From positions 2,272,811-2,336,810 of the forward strand of contig NC_064552.1 of assembly GCF_023856365.1 (NCBI RefSeq): a DNA stretch of 64,000 bases, in the 5' to 3' direction. The stretch's first letter is position 1, and each line of letters opens with the position of its first letter. The position numbers and the translations under genes are program-made. Positions 45,318 to 58,269 of the stretch are shown here, piece after piece. This stretch comes from Brienomyrus brachyistius (taxonomy: Eukaryota; Chordata; Actinopteri; Osteoglossiformes; Mormyridae). The notes under the pieces were generated by a model. That model searched no databases, had not been told where the DNA came from, and saw only the letters and a program-made list of their open reading frames with translations.

Positions 45318-48300
45318 GTAAGAGCCCCATGCACATCCGCACTCCTGCCCCTCGGTGGGTCGTCGGGTTGCTGTTGCAAGACATACTGTGGTAATAGGGG
45401 CCATTTGGTCAGGACTTGCTCCAGTGATTTTAAAAATTCAAACACCCTAAGCTTGTGTGACGACGCAGTAGCACTGTGGGTTTGCTGGAAGTGCATGGCT
45501 GCCTGGTTTTAATGACCTGGACCGTTTCCACAAAAAAAGCAGAAATTAGCCTGAAGCCTAAGCAGAGCAGGCTGGGTTCATGCGAGTCGCCGTTAATGCT
45601 TTGGTAAAAAAAGCTGATCCAATTCATTTAATTCAATCACAGAATTGTCACAAAAGATGTGGAAATACCAAAACAAGCAGATCTGAAACATTAAAGACAG
45701 TAGGAATAAAACAGACATATTTTTAAAGTAGTGGCCATTTTTAACTTGAGTGCCAATTTGACAATATTCAGATGTCAGATCGGTGATGTTGCACCAGTCA
45801 AATCAGGCCAGATCATTAAAATATCGACCAATGGTTGCGATGCCTGAAAAGACTCATTTCTCAGGCGATGATCGGACTTCATGAAATGATTTCATAAAAT
45901 GTATCTCCTGCGCAACTCTTCTGACTGAATAACAGCTAGGGCTAAAAAGACTTAAGATTCTTTTTCGAGCCAATGTTTTGTATAACTCCCAAAGTGAAAC
46001 TAAATAAAGTGGTACCCACCACTGAGATATTGTGGTACAGTCCAAACTAAATGAAGTGGCGTTTACCACTAAGATATAGTGGTACAGTCCAAATGAGGGA
46101 ACCTGTTAGAGTTAGGGTTAGGCCAAAAAGAGCATGGTTATGTAAGATGATGGTAACACTATGAGTCCATTCAACGTGTTAAAGGCATAGACATCCCATG
46201 TGTGGGTGTGGTTAGTGGCTCGATGGCTTCGTGCGATTTGTGCACTAGAGTTACAATTCGTCAATTATTGAAGTTTACAGGGATAAATTGGATAAGCATA
46301 TAGCAACATGGGCCAGGAAGGACAGAGTTTAATGGCGATGGTCACTGACGAGAAGAAGTGTCTTGGTGTGTTCGGTCGGTTTTAAATGTTCCTGCAAACA
46401 GGCCCTAGCAGCATCAGCAGCAGACAAAGTGAGAACGTCTGCAATTCATGCGTGTGGTGGAATCATCACGCGAAAAATCATCACCTGCTGGATTCCGAGG
46501 CTGAAACAATAACATAAAAGCCAATTTGCAAACAGATTATTGCGAGAAAATTCCCTTCAATTGATACGAAGATGTTTTATATGGAGGACTGAGTACATAA
46601 AGCTCATATTAAGTATTTAATGGCACTTTTCATAGCTGGAACAGGGCCCCCTGCAGTACTCCCAAGAGAACTGACACATTTCCAATTAACTGTGCCTAAG
46701 AAATCCTTTCAAACCTCCCGCAATCAGTTTTAAATATTAAGCTGAATCATTGCAGCCGCAGAGGAAAAATTGACATGAGACAAAAGAGTTAATTAAAATA
46801 TGAATTAGAAATTAAATACAGAAATCAGTAACAGCTCAAAAAATATTAACATTTATGTCTTATTGTTTCTGACTTTGGGAATAATATACCACTGATTGTC
46901 CAGGCACGAAACGCCCTTGTTAACCCTGATGCAGTCCCTGCACACTACTGCCAATTTCCATCGATACCAGAAGTGATTTGGGTTTAATTAAAAAAAAAAA
47001 TAGATCGTGACTGTTTAAATTGGAGATTGTTAGCAGGTATCCCTGAAAACAGCATAGGCATGAATATCAACCGTGTTTCTGCTACACTGGGCGGGGACCT
47101 TTGCAGGCCACCATTTTCATGTTTACTTCATCACGGATTACCTCATCATGTGCTGGTATCAAGATGAAAAAGGAGCCAAGAGAAAATAAGTAGGGGTCGT
47201 GTTATGATGCTCATGGTGAGAGGAATGCGATCCCGGGCCGGGCCTGCGGATGCTCGCCGTATGACGTCACCTCAGAATCCCAACGAGGTAGCGCACCAGC
47301 GATGATGGCATTTGCTTGCCGGGGTATGTTGGCCCCCACCCCCCCAGCCTGGTCTCAGAGGCACAGCCCTGCTCTACTAGGCATGTCTCAGTGTCAGGGC
47401 AGTTTTGATGTCCGCTGGGGGTGGGACTGATGCATTTACCCCATGGCTCAACCAGAAAAGGACATACAATCTCCCGATCAGATGTTGGAACATAGCATTA
47501 CTACTCCTCTGCCTGGCAGAAGCAGTGACCCATTTATATACCTGAATACCTGCCTGCTAAAGACATCAAAGACACATTAGAAATGCCTCTCAACACCGTT
47601 ACTTCAGTGCCCCTGGTCCCTACTGAGCCCTCCACCCAAGATTGTTCTATCAAGTCTAGTACCCTGGCCAATACGCCACCTGCTGAATGATTTGTGTAGT
47701 TTATGTAATAAAAAGACCAATACCATGGTCTTCATACTGTTACTTGGAGCTTTTTGGCAGCAGAGAACCGTGATTGACTTCAGCAACGCTTCAACTTATT
47801 GAGGCCAACTACTGAGTTGCCTGTGGCCTGTGGTGGCATTGCAGGTTGGGCCCAGGCTCTGTCCAAGCTGACATAAGCATCAGAAGGCCTGAGCGCTGTC
47901 ACACTGTCCCAGGAACCCAGCATCGTTTTCACAGTGTGGCTCGGTTGCAAGTCCAGATCGTAAAGTTGGCCAATGAGCCCTGCAATATTAGCTTTAGGTA
48001 TGCGAAGGATGCATGCCATATAACACTGGTTTGTGTTTTTCCGGCAAACTAAACTGGTAACATCCACCACCTGCTTCATGGTTCATTAAGATTAAGATAA
48101 AATACTATGATGTAATAGCTTCTGTCCCAGCCTCCCCTCACAAGCAATGAGTTATTCTTTTTAATTAGTTACTAGCCAGTGTCGCTAACATTATCCCCAG
48201 CCTTTTAGCTATAAAACTGGTGTGCATCACTATTTTGAGTCATATTCTTTCCAAGAAAATAACACAGGTCCAGTGGATTAGCTGCTAGTATACGTTGCTA

Positions 48301-51300
48301 ATGTTAGACTTGCTCTCGCCTCTAAAAAAAGGGTTTTTAATGAATGGACTGCTAACATATATGGCTAATATTAGCCCCGTTCCTGCGGGCTTTGGCATTT
48401 GAGCCCGGTGTTCCCAAGCCTTCTGCATGTTAACGGCCGCCAGGTGCCCAGTGGGCTGTTTTTAGCTGGCTGCTGAAGGACGGGGGGGCGAGCATTTTGA
48501 GCCAATCAGCAGCTGTAGTTTGGTGTCAAAGTTCCACTCAAGCTAAAGCTAAACTTTTTTTTTTATATATTATGCTGTATATGAAATTCCCCTTTAAACA
48601 CTTTCAGTTATAATTATAATGATTAAATATGCTTATTTGCTTAAAAACTCGGTTTGTTAGCCGTTAACATATTTTTGTCTCCACTAGATCAGCTGAAAGC
48701 CAAACTCCCATCATCCATGCAAAGTATAACAGAGAATATCTGACTTTGAACCAGGCAGACGCCATCAGCAGGTTCTCTGCCGCAGTAAATAACGATATGT
48801 GTGCAAAGCAGAATGTCCGTTAAACGACAAGCTGGGGGTGTCCACATATCACAGCAGAACGTTAACGACCATGGACAAAGCTGAGGATCATAGACATCAG
48901 TGTTTGCCTTCTGCAGATGAAGGGTTTGATTATACAGCACTAAAGACTTAAGATGGGGATCTAAGGCTGAATTTGAAATTACATGGGGGGGGGAGTGCAG
49001 TCTTAAGCCATTCATTTAATTGGGCAGTTAGAGCAGTTAATCTGCCTGTTTGGCTTTCGGTGTTAGTGAGTTTTATCTTGAATGAACACCAGATGCAGTG
49101 TGAACTGGAGGTTAATCTCCACAAATTTGGCAGCAGTGGGTCCAAGAAGGCATCCGGTTTGACCATTTGTTCTGTCCTGAGGTGGGTCTCCACAGGTGAA
49201 TTACTAATTTCTATGCTAGTGTTGGTCATGCTGATAACACCATGAACAAGCCATTAGCTCCTTGGGCACTGGAGGGAGGCCAGAGTGCCTTTGCCGTGTG
49301 CTGATGGGATGGGCTCCAGCTAGCCCCACCCCTCACAATTTGGCCCGATCTCAGAAGAGGTCTGGATGATCCAGCCTCTCATAGGTCATTCTTGACCTCA
49401 TGAACATCATTTTCTCATTCAGTGCACTTTTATTCAAAAGATATTTTATTGTTTTACCCACCGCTTACATATTTTTCAACACCCATCTTAGCTTCCCGAC
49501 AAGGCAAATTGCAATGGCACTAACCGAAGTGTTGATGACTCTCCAAACTCTCCTCCTGATTCGGAGGTGGATTATGCCCCCTTCGGTGAACCTCGGACGG
49601 ATTCTGGGTGACTCAGCGAGTCACTAACTGCTCTGAAGGCTTCCCGAACTCTGCTCTACAATTAGAGCTTGATCTCACCCACAAGTGCAGGATGGACTTC
49701 CTGAACCTCCATAAAAAAGACCCTCCACCCCACCACAGTGGTGTCAGAGCCGGTGCCGGACTTTTACCCCAATCCAGAACTAGTTCCATGTGTTTCCACA
49801 GCAAAAACACTGGCCCTGGACCAGAACAAAATGATTAATAGAAAACTGGTCTCAGAATAACTCCAATGTCAGTGAAAGTGGGATGATGGGATATTGCGTC
49901 CAAACCTTCCACATACCCAGAAAATTTTATCTAAAACCGATATATTTTTGTGTAATATCACCACTGCTGGCAGGTTCTTAAAGGGCACCAAGTGAGAACC
50001 AGCCCGGCACCAGCACCGGCTCAGTATTGGTGGAAACGAGGCATCAGTGTGACAGGAAACAGAGCCTGGCTGCGTGTTCATACATCACTTTGGGCATAAA
50101 CTTTACCGGAAATACATCTCGGGGCACTAATATAATTTTCATTGTTCCAGCTTAAGTGTTTATTTCATATGCGGAAAAGACTAAACAAACTAAAGGTTCT
50201 GATCCTAGCAAGTCCTTAAAAATGAAACAAATGGACAAACTAGCGGCTGTATTTCTGGGAGTTCAAGAAACTGAAATATCTGTATGTATCTGTTTATTCT
50301 TTTCAGCACTTTCTCAGTATGCAAGTGGCTTTAGTTCCACGAACCCCAAGGCATTTGTTGCTGCAGGTTTATCCATCATGCACCAATTTTGAAGAAAAAA
50401 ACTTTCACAGAGGACATAAAATCATGAAAATGGCTGGAAGATACTTGGACGCTCTCTCATAGATGGATAAACATCCCAAAATCTGCTTAGGGGCTGCCCT
50501 GGGATGGATGATTGGCTGTGTCTTTACATGCTCAGTCTACATTTTATTTACTTAGCAGATTTTTTTTTTTCAAAGTAACACATAATTGAGAAAATGGGGG
50601 CAGCCAGTTGTGGGGATAAAGGTCTTGCTTATCACTCTGCTGACCTTGGAATCTGAACCTATAACCTTCCAAACATAAGCATAGCATTCTAACTCACTGA
50701 GCTACACACCGATCCCCCCAGGAGGAATGTAGTCTGGGTCCAGAGTCCACACTGAACGCAGCTTCTAAAGTACATTAGTGAAGAAAATCATTAACAGGAA
50801 ATTGAACAAAGTCTGAAGCCTGAGGACTCGATTGGGCCTCCTGTCCTCTAGGTGTCCCCAGTTTGAGCAGACTTGCTTAGAAGCTCAGTGAGCGCTCTGG
50901 ATGTTTGAGATTAATTTCAGTTGCTTCTTTTAAAGAAATAACAAGCTTTCGCCAAAGAAACGTCTCCTGTCAGCCAAACAGAATAATAAGAACATTGAAG
51001 TTAAGAGGAATCGCGTTTGTTTACTTTGGGAAAATTTGAAGTATGTGCGTCTGGTGATGGAATGAATTTAAGTTTGATGTGGTGGGCAAGGGGGAAGGGG
51101 CATGGGCGATTCGGGTGCAGGTGAAATTTCTTGGGTGGGCATGATTGATGTAAGAAATATGGAGGGATTATAAAGGGTCTGTGATTGCCAGCTCAGTGAA
51201 AGGATGGGTGATGCAGCGCTATCTCAGGCTGGAGGTGGAGGGATCCTCGAGACAGTCATCCGCCAGGCTCTCTGTTTTTTTTAAGGCAGAGAGAGCAGAC

Positions 51301-54300
51301 TCTATATTTTGCTCGATGACTTTCTCCCTAACGCAGATCTCCAGCTTAAACAGTCCTGTCTCTTGTTTGGGCCTATTAATAGCTGTCAGGCACAATCTGC
51401 CAGCATTCGTCACGGGTGGCCTTGGAGTGGACTACGAGGCAGCCACGCTTATTCGCCAGCTACACCTATTCCAGGGGCCTTGTGTCACAGTGGATATGTC
51501 ATGGACAATTAACTGGAAATTAAGAAACCCTGGGGGGCATTAAGTCCATGATTTGAAAACAAAGACTGCCAAACAGCAGCTTGCAATGTTTAATTCACAG
51601 GGTTCTACCAAAAGGCCAGATCTTGCAAAGAGCTGTACTGTTATACCTTCAGACTCCATCTTCAAATAAACACAGCTACATAAATGAAGAGGGCATGAAA
51701 ACTAAGGAAGTGTGCAACAATATCTATTTTTTAATGATAACGCAGTTGGATGTACTGCATAATTACATCATCATAATTGTGACCCCTGTGCTATTCAACC
51801 TGATTCAATCTGAGATGGGTTGTTATTGGAAGAGAGAATATTTATGCATATGTATGAAATTTACATCCGTGGTTGCCAGATTGTACAATAGGTGGTGTTC
51901 GTAGTTGCCAGATTGTACTATAGATGGTGTGGATGGTTGCCAGATTGTTATCTAAAGTTGCCAAATTGAAATACTGATTTGACACGAAACCCACCTGGTC
52001 AACAACATTCTGAAGCTATCAAAAGAGATCCCCCAACATAGCCCAGGCGTCATGAATACCGCGGTTCTCCCATTTTGTTTTAATTACAGGGATTTGTGTT
52101 GAATGTGAGTCACACTGACGCCGTTTTCCTCCAGAACAATTGCAGTTTCCCATTTCTAACACAAAAAGATCTTGTCAGTGTTTAAGCACTGAGCGCCACA
52201 CCTAGCTGGTACCCTAACCCTTTGTCACAACCAGACACTACTTACAGAATGTGTTCTCACACCGCCAAGGTTGTGGGTTCAAATCCCCCTTTCCTATGTG
52301 TGCAGGGGGGCTTCATGTTCAGCGTTTATTGTGAGGGTTTCATCTGGGTCCTCTGGTTTCCTCCAACCAAATATAATGAATATGATCGGAAGCTCACACC
52401 TCTGGGACCCGGGTTCGAGTCTCCGCCTGGATCACATATGTGTGGAGTTTGCATGTTCTCCCCATGTCGTCGTGGGGTTTCCTCCAGGTACTCCGGTTTC
52501 CCCCCACAGTCCAAAAACATGCTGAGGCTAATTGGAGTTGCTAAATTGCCCGTAGGTGTGCATGTGTGAGCGAATGGTGTGTGAGTGTGCCCTGCGATGG
52601 GCTGGCCCCCCATCCTGGGTTGTTCCCTGCCTCGTGCCCATTGCTTCCGGGATAGGCTCCGGACCCCCACGACCCAGTAGGATAAGCGGTTTGGAAAATG
52701 GATGGATGGATGGATGGATGGATGATCAGAAGCTTGCTGTTCGAATCTTGTGCTTGACAAGTGTAACTGCATCACTGCTGGATCCCTCAGCCAACCACTT
52801 AACCCCAAGAAATGCTCCAGGGTTACCGTCAAAATGACCCTTTGCTCTCACCTGTGTGTGTCTCAGAAGAACAAGATGGGATGTGTGAAGACTGAAAATT
52901 GTATTACAATATAAAGGCAATCTATTTGGAGAAAAAATAACCATTATTTTGGGTATATAAAGGATTTCCTGACGGTACAAAAGTTTGACTAATGGCAACA
53001 GGTGGGTTAGTGGATTTGAGGAGGCGCTGAGGTCACCCAGGGGTCAAACGCCGATTGCAGGCGCATGTCGACATTGACTTTTATTTTTAACATCCCAAGA
53101 GGTCACCGGCTATCTCATCTGCAGGACGGTATTTCAGTCGCTGGCCAATCAGCCTTTTTTTCATGACAGCTGCTATATTTTCTGAAAATGGCTCAAAGGA
53201 ATCCAGTGTGGTTTGCAGGAGGATTATGGTGATGTGATGATTTCCAAGGAGCTGAAGTTTTAGGAGGACCTGCAGTACAGTGGGATATCGTTTCCATGCG
53301 TTTGATCAGTAACCTCAAAGGCGGGGACCCGCAGCCATATTAATTAGTAGCTGTAGGAAATTATATCCAGGTCACCTGGCTGTCTGAAGTGACAGAGCAG
53401 GAACGTCATGGAAGATCTCACAGCTTCAGGTCAGGAGCATTGTCCGAAAGAATATTGGGGCTGAAGATCAGAGAGGCACAGACAGACCGCTGGAGAGTCA
53501 CGCAGACCTGCTCCAGGCTGTGGTTTTGGGCTTTGCAGAAGATCTCGACATATTTGCCTTGAGTTGACGGCAAACACGCTGGGCTGAGAGAGGTTTGTTT
53601 GGGGGGGGAACAAGAGTCGGTCTGGGATGCGCTGAGTGAGTGGATTTCGGGATATTGACCTGAAGGAACCCCCATGCACTACAGTTGCGTACTGGTTGTT
53701 AAACAGCCATATAACGGTTCCGCGCCCATCCTCTGCCCACAGATTACACCAGGCAGCAAAGCGGCATCAGGTAACCTGACCCAGGGAGACATCATCATGG
53801 CGATCGATGGCGTCAGCACTGAGGGCCTCACCCACCTGGAGGCTCAGAACAAGATCAAATCTGCCACCAAGAACCTGACGCTCACCATGCAGAGGTGGCC
53901 ACACCCACACATGTCCGCCCTAAGCATGCAACGATGTGCTGCGGCCCATCACCTCTCTATATTGCTGCTTTATGTCACAATAGTGTACAGTTGTTTAAAC
54001 TAAAAACTCCCCATCGCCCGCCAAAAATGTAACCTAAATGTAATGAGTTTGTTTTGTGATGCTGATGCTGCGAGACGCGTGTATGTATCTCTGATCCGGA
54101 TCCAGCGGAGTTTACATTTCATGCACATCTTCATATCCCGCTTGCATTACCAGTTTGCATTTTCTGGTTGCATTTTTGTACGCGTCTCAGATTCTAGTGG
54201 CAGATCGTACTGCAGATCATATCCAGAGACGCCTCAAGAAGACTTCCCTCTTCCTGCAGTTACCCGAGCCTTGTCTGCTTGTTTATGATGATGTGGAGAA

Positions 54301-57300
54301 AAATGAATAACTGTGAGCATCAGCCTGTGCTTATAGCTGTCAGACTATGGCAGCATCACAGGGCTTGTGACCATGTGACCAGAGGTGTTTGAATTGGAGT
54401 AAGTATTGATATTAAACCTCAGAGAAATCTGGCTGTGTCAACTATGAAAGATTTACGATCGATGAGCGCAGCCATGCATCGTGAGCTTGATAATATATGG
54501 TTACCAGTTCCATTGAAGCTAGAGAAACAGAGATGAAGAGGTCCATGGACACGTCTTAGTGAGCACCCACTAAGCGTTGATGCTACCTTGAACATCTCCA
54601 TAACAAATGGAAAGTGATTAACATCAAGTCTTTCATCATATATTCCCTCTGAAAAAATGTATTGGCTCTCCAAGGGAAACTCATCTTACTTAAGCAGGGT
54701 TGACAGAATTCTACTTAACTACGGCAAATATGCACATCGGGGTGGGAAAGTGAATTGTCCAGCTGTCAATAGTAAGGATTTTCTTCTCGATGCTAAGATC
54801 TAGTGCAGTCCTTGGCCTCAGCCTGCAGGAGCCCCCCTCCCTGGTCTCTCATCCTCTTCATAACCCTCCTCTCTCACATCAGAGCCACCGACTGGCGAAG
54901 CCGCTTTTCAAGAGGACTACTGCTCCATATTCAACCCAATTCCTCTCAGAAATGTGAACTGAAAACAACTCATTACAGCCACGCACTCATGCAGAATTTA
55001 AGACTCCAGTTTGAACTGAAGGATGTTGCCCTACAGATGGGTTCAGGGTTACTGATCATTCCAAGATGACGTCACTTCCATCAGTTACTCCCTTAAATTG
55101 ATTATGAATCGCCAGCGTTGTTCTTCACGCCAGGTTTTGAGCCCTTTGTTTCATCCAGGAAATTCCAGTTCTAATTCAGCTTGACATTCGCTATCATTCA
55201 CCAGCCCAGCACTGATTCTGTGACTTTTACATTATTTACAGTCACATTAGCATTTATTTAACAGACACACTTACAAGCGAGACACATAGAACATTGCAAG
55301 CATACAGCCATCAAGGAGCCAACAATTCAGACACGCTGCGTGGAAAAGCATCCAGAGAATCACCAGGAACAAGTGCAGGAGTTATAAATCACAGGAAAAT
55401 CACAGCCGCTGAACGTCCCGGCTTGTTTGGCTCACAATATTGTCCTCATTTGCTCGTCTTTACCTGCATTATATAACCTGCATTAGGTTATAATGAAAAA
55501 TATATGTTTTTTTCCCCAGAAACAAACTTCTTTAACACTGCTAGCGTTGGTCAATTTACAGCTGGTGTGACTGACAGGTTTGGTTTGGCTGTTGGGAGTC
55601 CCACAGCCGAAAGGATGGGGTTTATGGGAACAGCCCCCCCCCCCCCAACACTGGCTCATTGCTCTTTGTTATACTGCTGTGATTTTAAGGGCCTTTGCTG
55701 TTTACGGTTCAAAGCTGCTTGGCTTCCTGTTTCCCAGCCTTTAAGATAATTGTTATTGTGTGATGAAGTCCACTGACGACAATCCCTTATTGACAATTTG
55801 ATAGCTGGGGACACGTACATGGGGATTGGATCCAAACTTTTTACATCTTATAATCTGCCTCCAGGGATCCTTCGCGTGTCCAATAACTCCCATAATCCAG
55901 CGGCAGCTACAAATCCTGCTTGAATCCTCCTCCTTGGCAGCCATTTTAAGCATCAGGAAAGATTCTGTTAAATGTTCCCTAACAGAACAGGAAGAAGGGA
56001 GCCGTAAATGGACTGTCTTCCCTGCTCGCGTTCATACCGGAGGGGATTATGGAAAGTCAATGTTCACGCTTCCCTTCTGGGTCGGCAGACAGCAGCTATG
56101 ATTCCTTTTCCGTTTTCTCCCATTTTTTTGCTGCTTCTCTTTGCCTCTGAAGGTTTCCGTACCGCAGGGCCCGTCCAACCCGACACCTCGGTGCTGTGCC
56201 CCGAAACGACCCCAAGCGCTGAACCTTCCTTTCCCATTTATGGCTGCGCTGACCAGTTCCTTATCGCAACAGTCTGTTAAAGGATTTTAATTAGCTTTTT
56301 CCTTTTCTTACCCCCCCGTTAATGGAATGGACCCCTGTGTCAAGAAAGGGAATATTGTGTTGTTTTTAACTCATCTGTATGATTTGGCTGCCACAGGCCT
56401 ACGCATGTCACCAGATAGTCTCTCAGACGCCACAATGTAAACAGCAGCTGAAACGAAATATGCCGGAAAAACACACCCAGACACCTTAGGAGCGTCCATG
56501 TCTGGTCTAGTCGAGTGGAAGAAGATCTGTCAGTTCTAGCAGTTTCTTCAAATTACTACTGAACTCATTCACCACTGAAAGGTGGTCGTTTGGCCTCCTT
56601 AGAGATAAAAACCAGAGGAGCTGTGAAAAAACTTGCTAACCAGCTATCTGTCTCCTTGATGTGGTTAGCAGATATGAAATAATTCCAAACCCTCCGATAG
56701 CTGTGCTATGTGTGATGGACGTGTTTCCTGTCATACTGCAGATCAAGACGCCCTGCTCCAGTTCCTACTGCCACCCCGAGAATGGATTCCCCCATGCCAG
56801 TCATACCCCACCAGAAGGTAAGAGCACTCCCTGCTGGGCTCCAGCTGTACCTGCAGTGTCCTACACACAGAGCTGTCGCAGAATATGACAGAATAGAAAT
56901 GTTTATTTCAGTGTGTTAAAACAGGTCAGCATGGAGCCCACGATAGTCACATATAACTCTCACTGTTCCATTAAAACGTACTGTAGGGTTGCTTTTGATG
57001 TTATTTATCACATGGTTATTAAGAATCAGCAACGTGGCTGGAATCCCCCTTTTTGTGGCTGTGCTACTAAAACAGAGACAATCGACACCAAGGCCAGGGG
57101 CTCCAACAATCAGCTGACCCCTCTAGGCTGAGATGTGCCCAAAACCTCTTTTGGTATTTCATCTGAACACATGGTTGAATAGGACTGAATGGATGTTCCA
57201 TATCATCCAATAGTGAGTCTGGAAGCTGTTTGAGGAAAATCCCTGGATGGCATGATGGGTGACTGTGTTTCACGACCTTTATTATAACACGATGCTGATG

Positions 57301-58220
57301 ACCGACAGAGACATGGAACAAAATCAGGACTAGAAGTTATTTGCACATTAAACCCTGGGTCTGACTATTTTTCAAGTTCAGTGTAAGCCTCCTTATAATA
57401 GCGGTTCTTTTGTGTGATGAGCTGAATTGCAAAGGCCTCGAGCATTTGCTGCATTAAGGGCAGAGATTCACAACATCTCTGACTGCAGCTGGACAACTTT
57501 GGCTCCCTCTAGTGGTGATCAGAACTGCTGGCACATCAGACGATATCTAAACATAATTCTGTCATACTGCTTTGACATGGAATGGCTCTATCTGCACAAA
57601 GGGAGCTGAGACAGTGCTGCATTCAACCCCCATCCGTGTCCTGATGAAACGTCCGAAATGCCAAGTCAGAGGCCTTCACCTCTTCTTGATCGTTTAGGAG
57701 TTCTGCAGTGGGACAAAACCACTCATGAATGTTACCAGCACTAGCAGCATTTTAAGGCTGCCTGCAGGGAACACAGGGCAGGTCCAGTTTCAGTAAGACA
57801 ACCAGCCCTGGCTCTCACTGCAGACATTCCGGGGTAACGCTACTTATGAAGTTTTATAGTTAGTTGAATTCAGAGCTCAATGAGAAAAAGCTGCTCCATT
57901 TTAAGTTAGGTCACCTTAAATCAGCGGGGCAGAGCAGACTCCTCTCGGTGCTGGGGGGCAGGGACACTCCCCTTCATGTAAACCCGGCAGCACCTGCTAA
58001 TTCTGCTTCTCTAAAAGGCCAAGGAATGTGGAGGATCGAGTTCCTGTCGTCCAAGAGCTCTAGCTGCTCCTAAACACCTTGACTGTAAACTCTTTCCATT
58101 TCATCCATCCGGCTAAAATGAATCTTTGGATCTGTTGTATTTGTACTGGGGAATTGTGTTGTATATGAAAAAATGAAGTGAATTCATTTGGTACCTCCTG
58201 GTAGATTTTTAGTATTAACC

Positions 58221-58269
<49 letters not shown>

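Larger units (their letters stand above)
45318..53742 (+). other. ldb3 intron 1, 8.4 kb
   Basis: Holds a two-copy tandem repeat near 46000, a minus-strand SINE at 50539-50717, a 31-bp repeat near 51871 and nested SINEs at 52255-52830. No exon was recognised between them. Confidence 0.6.
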
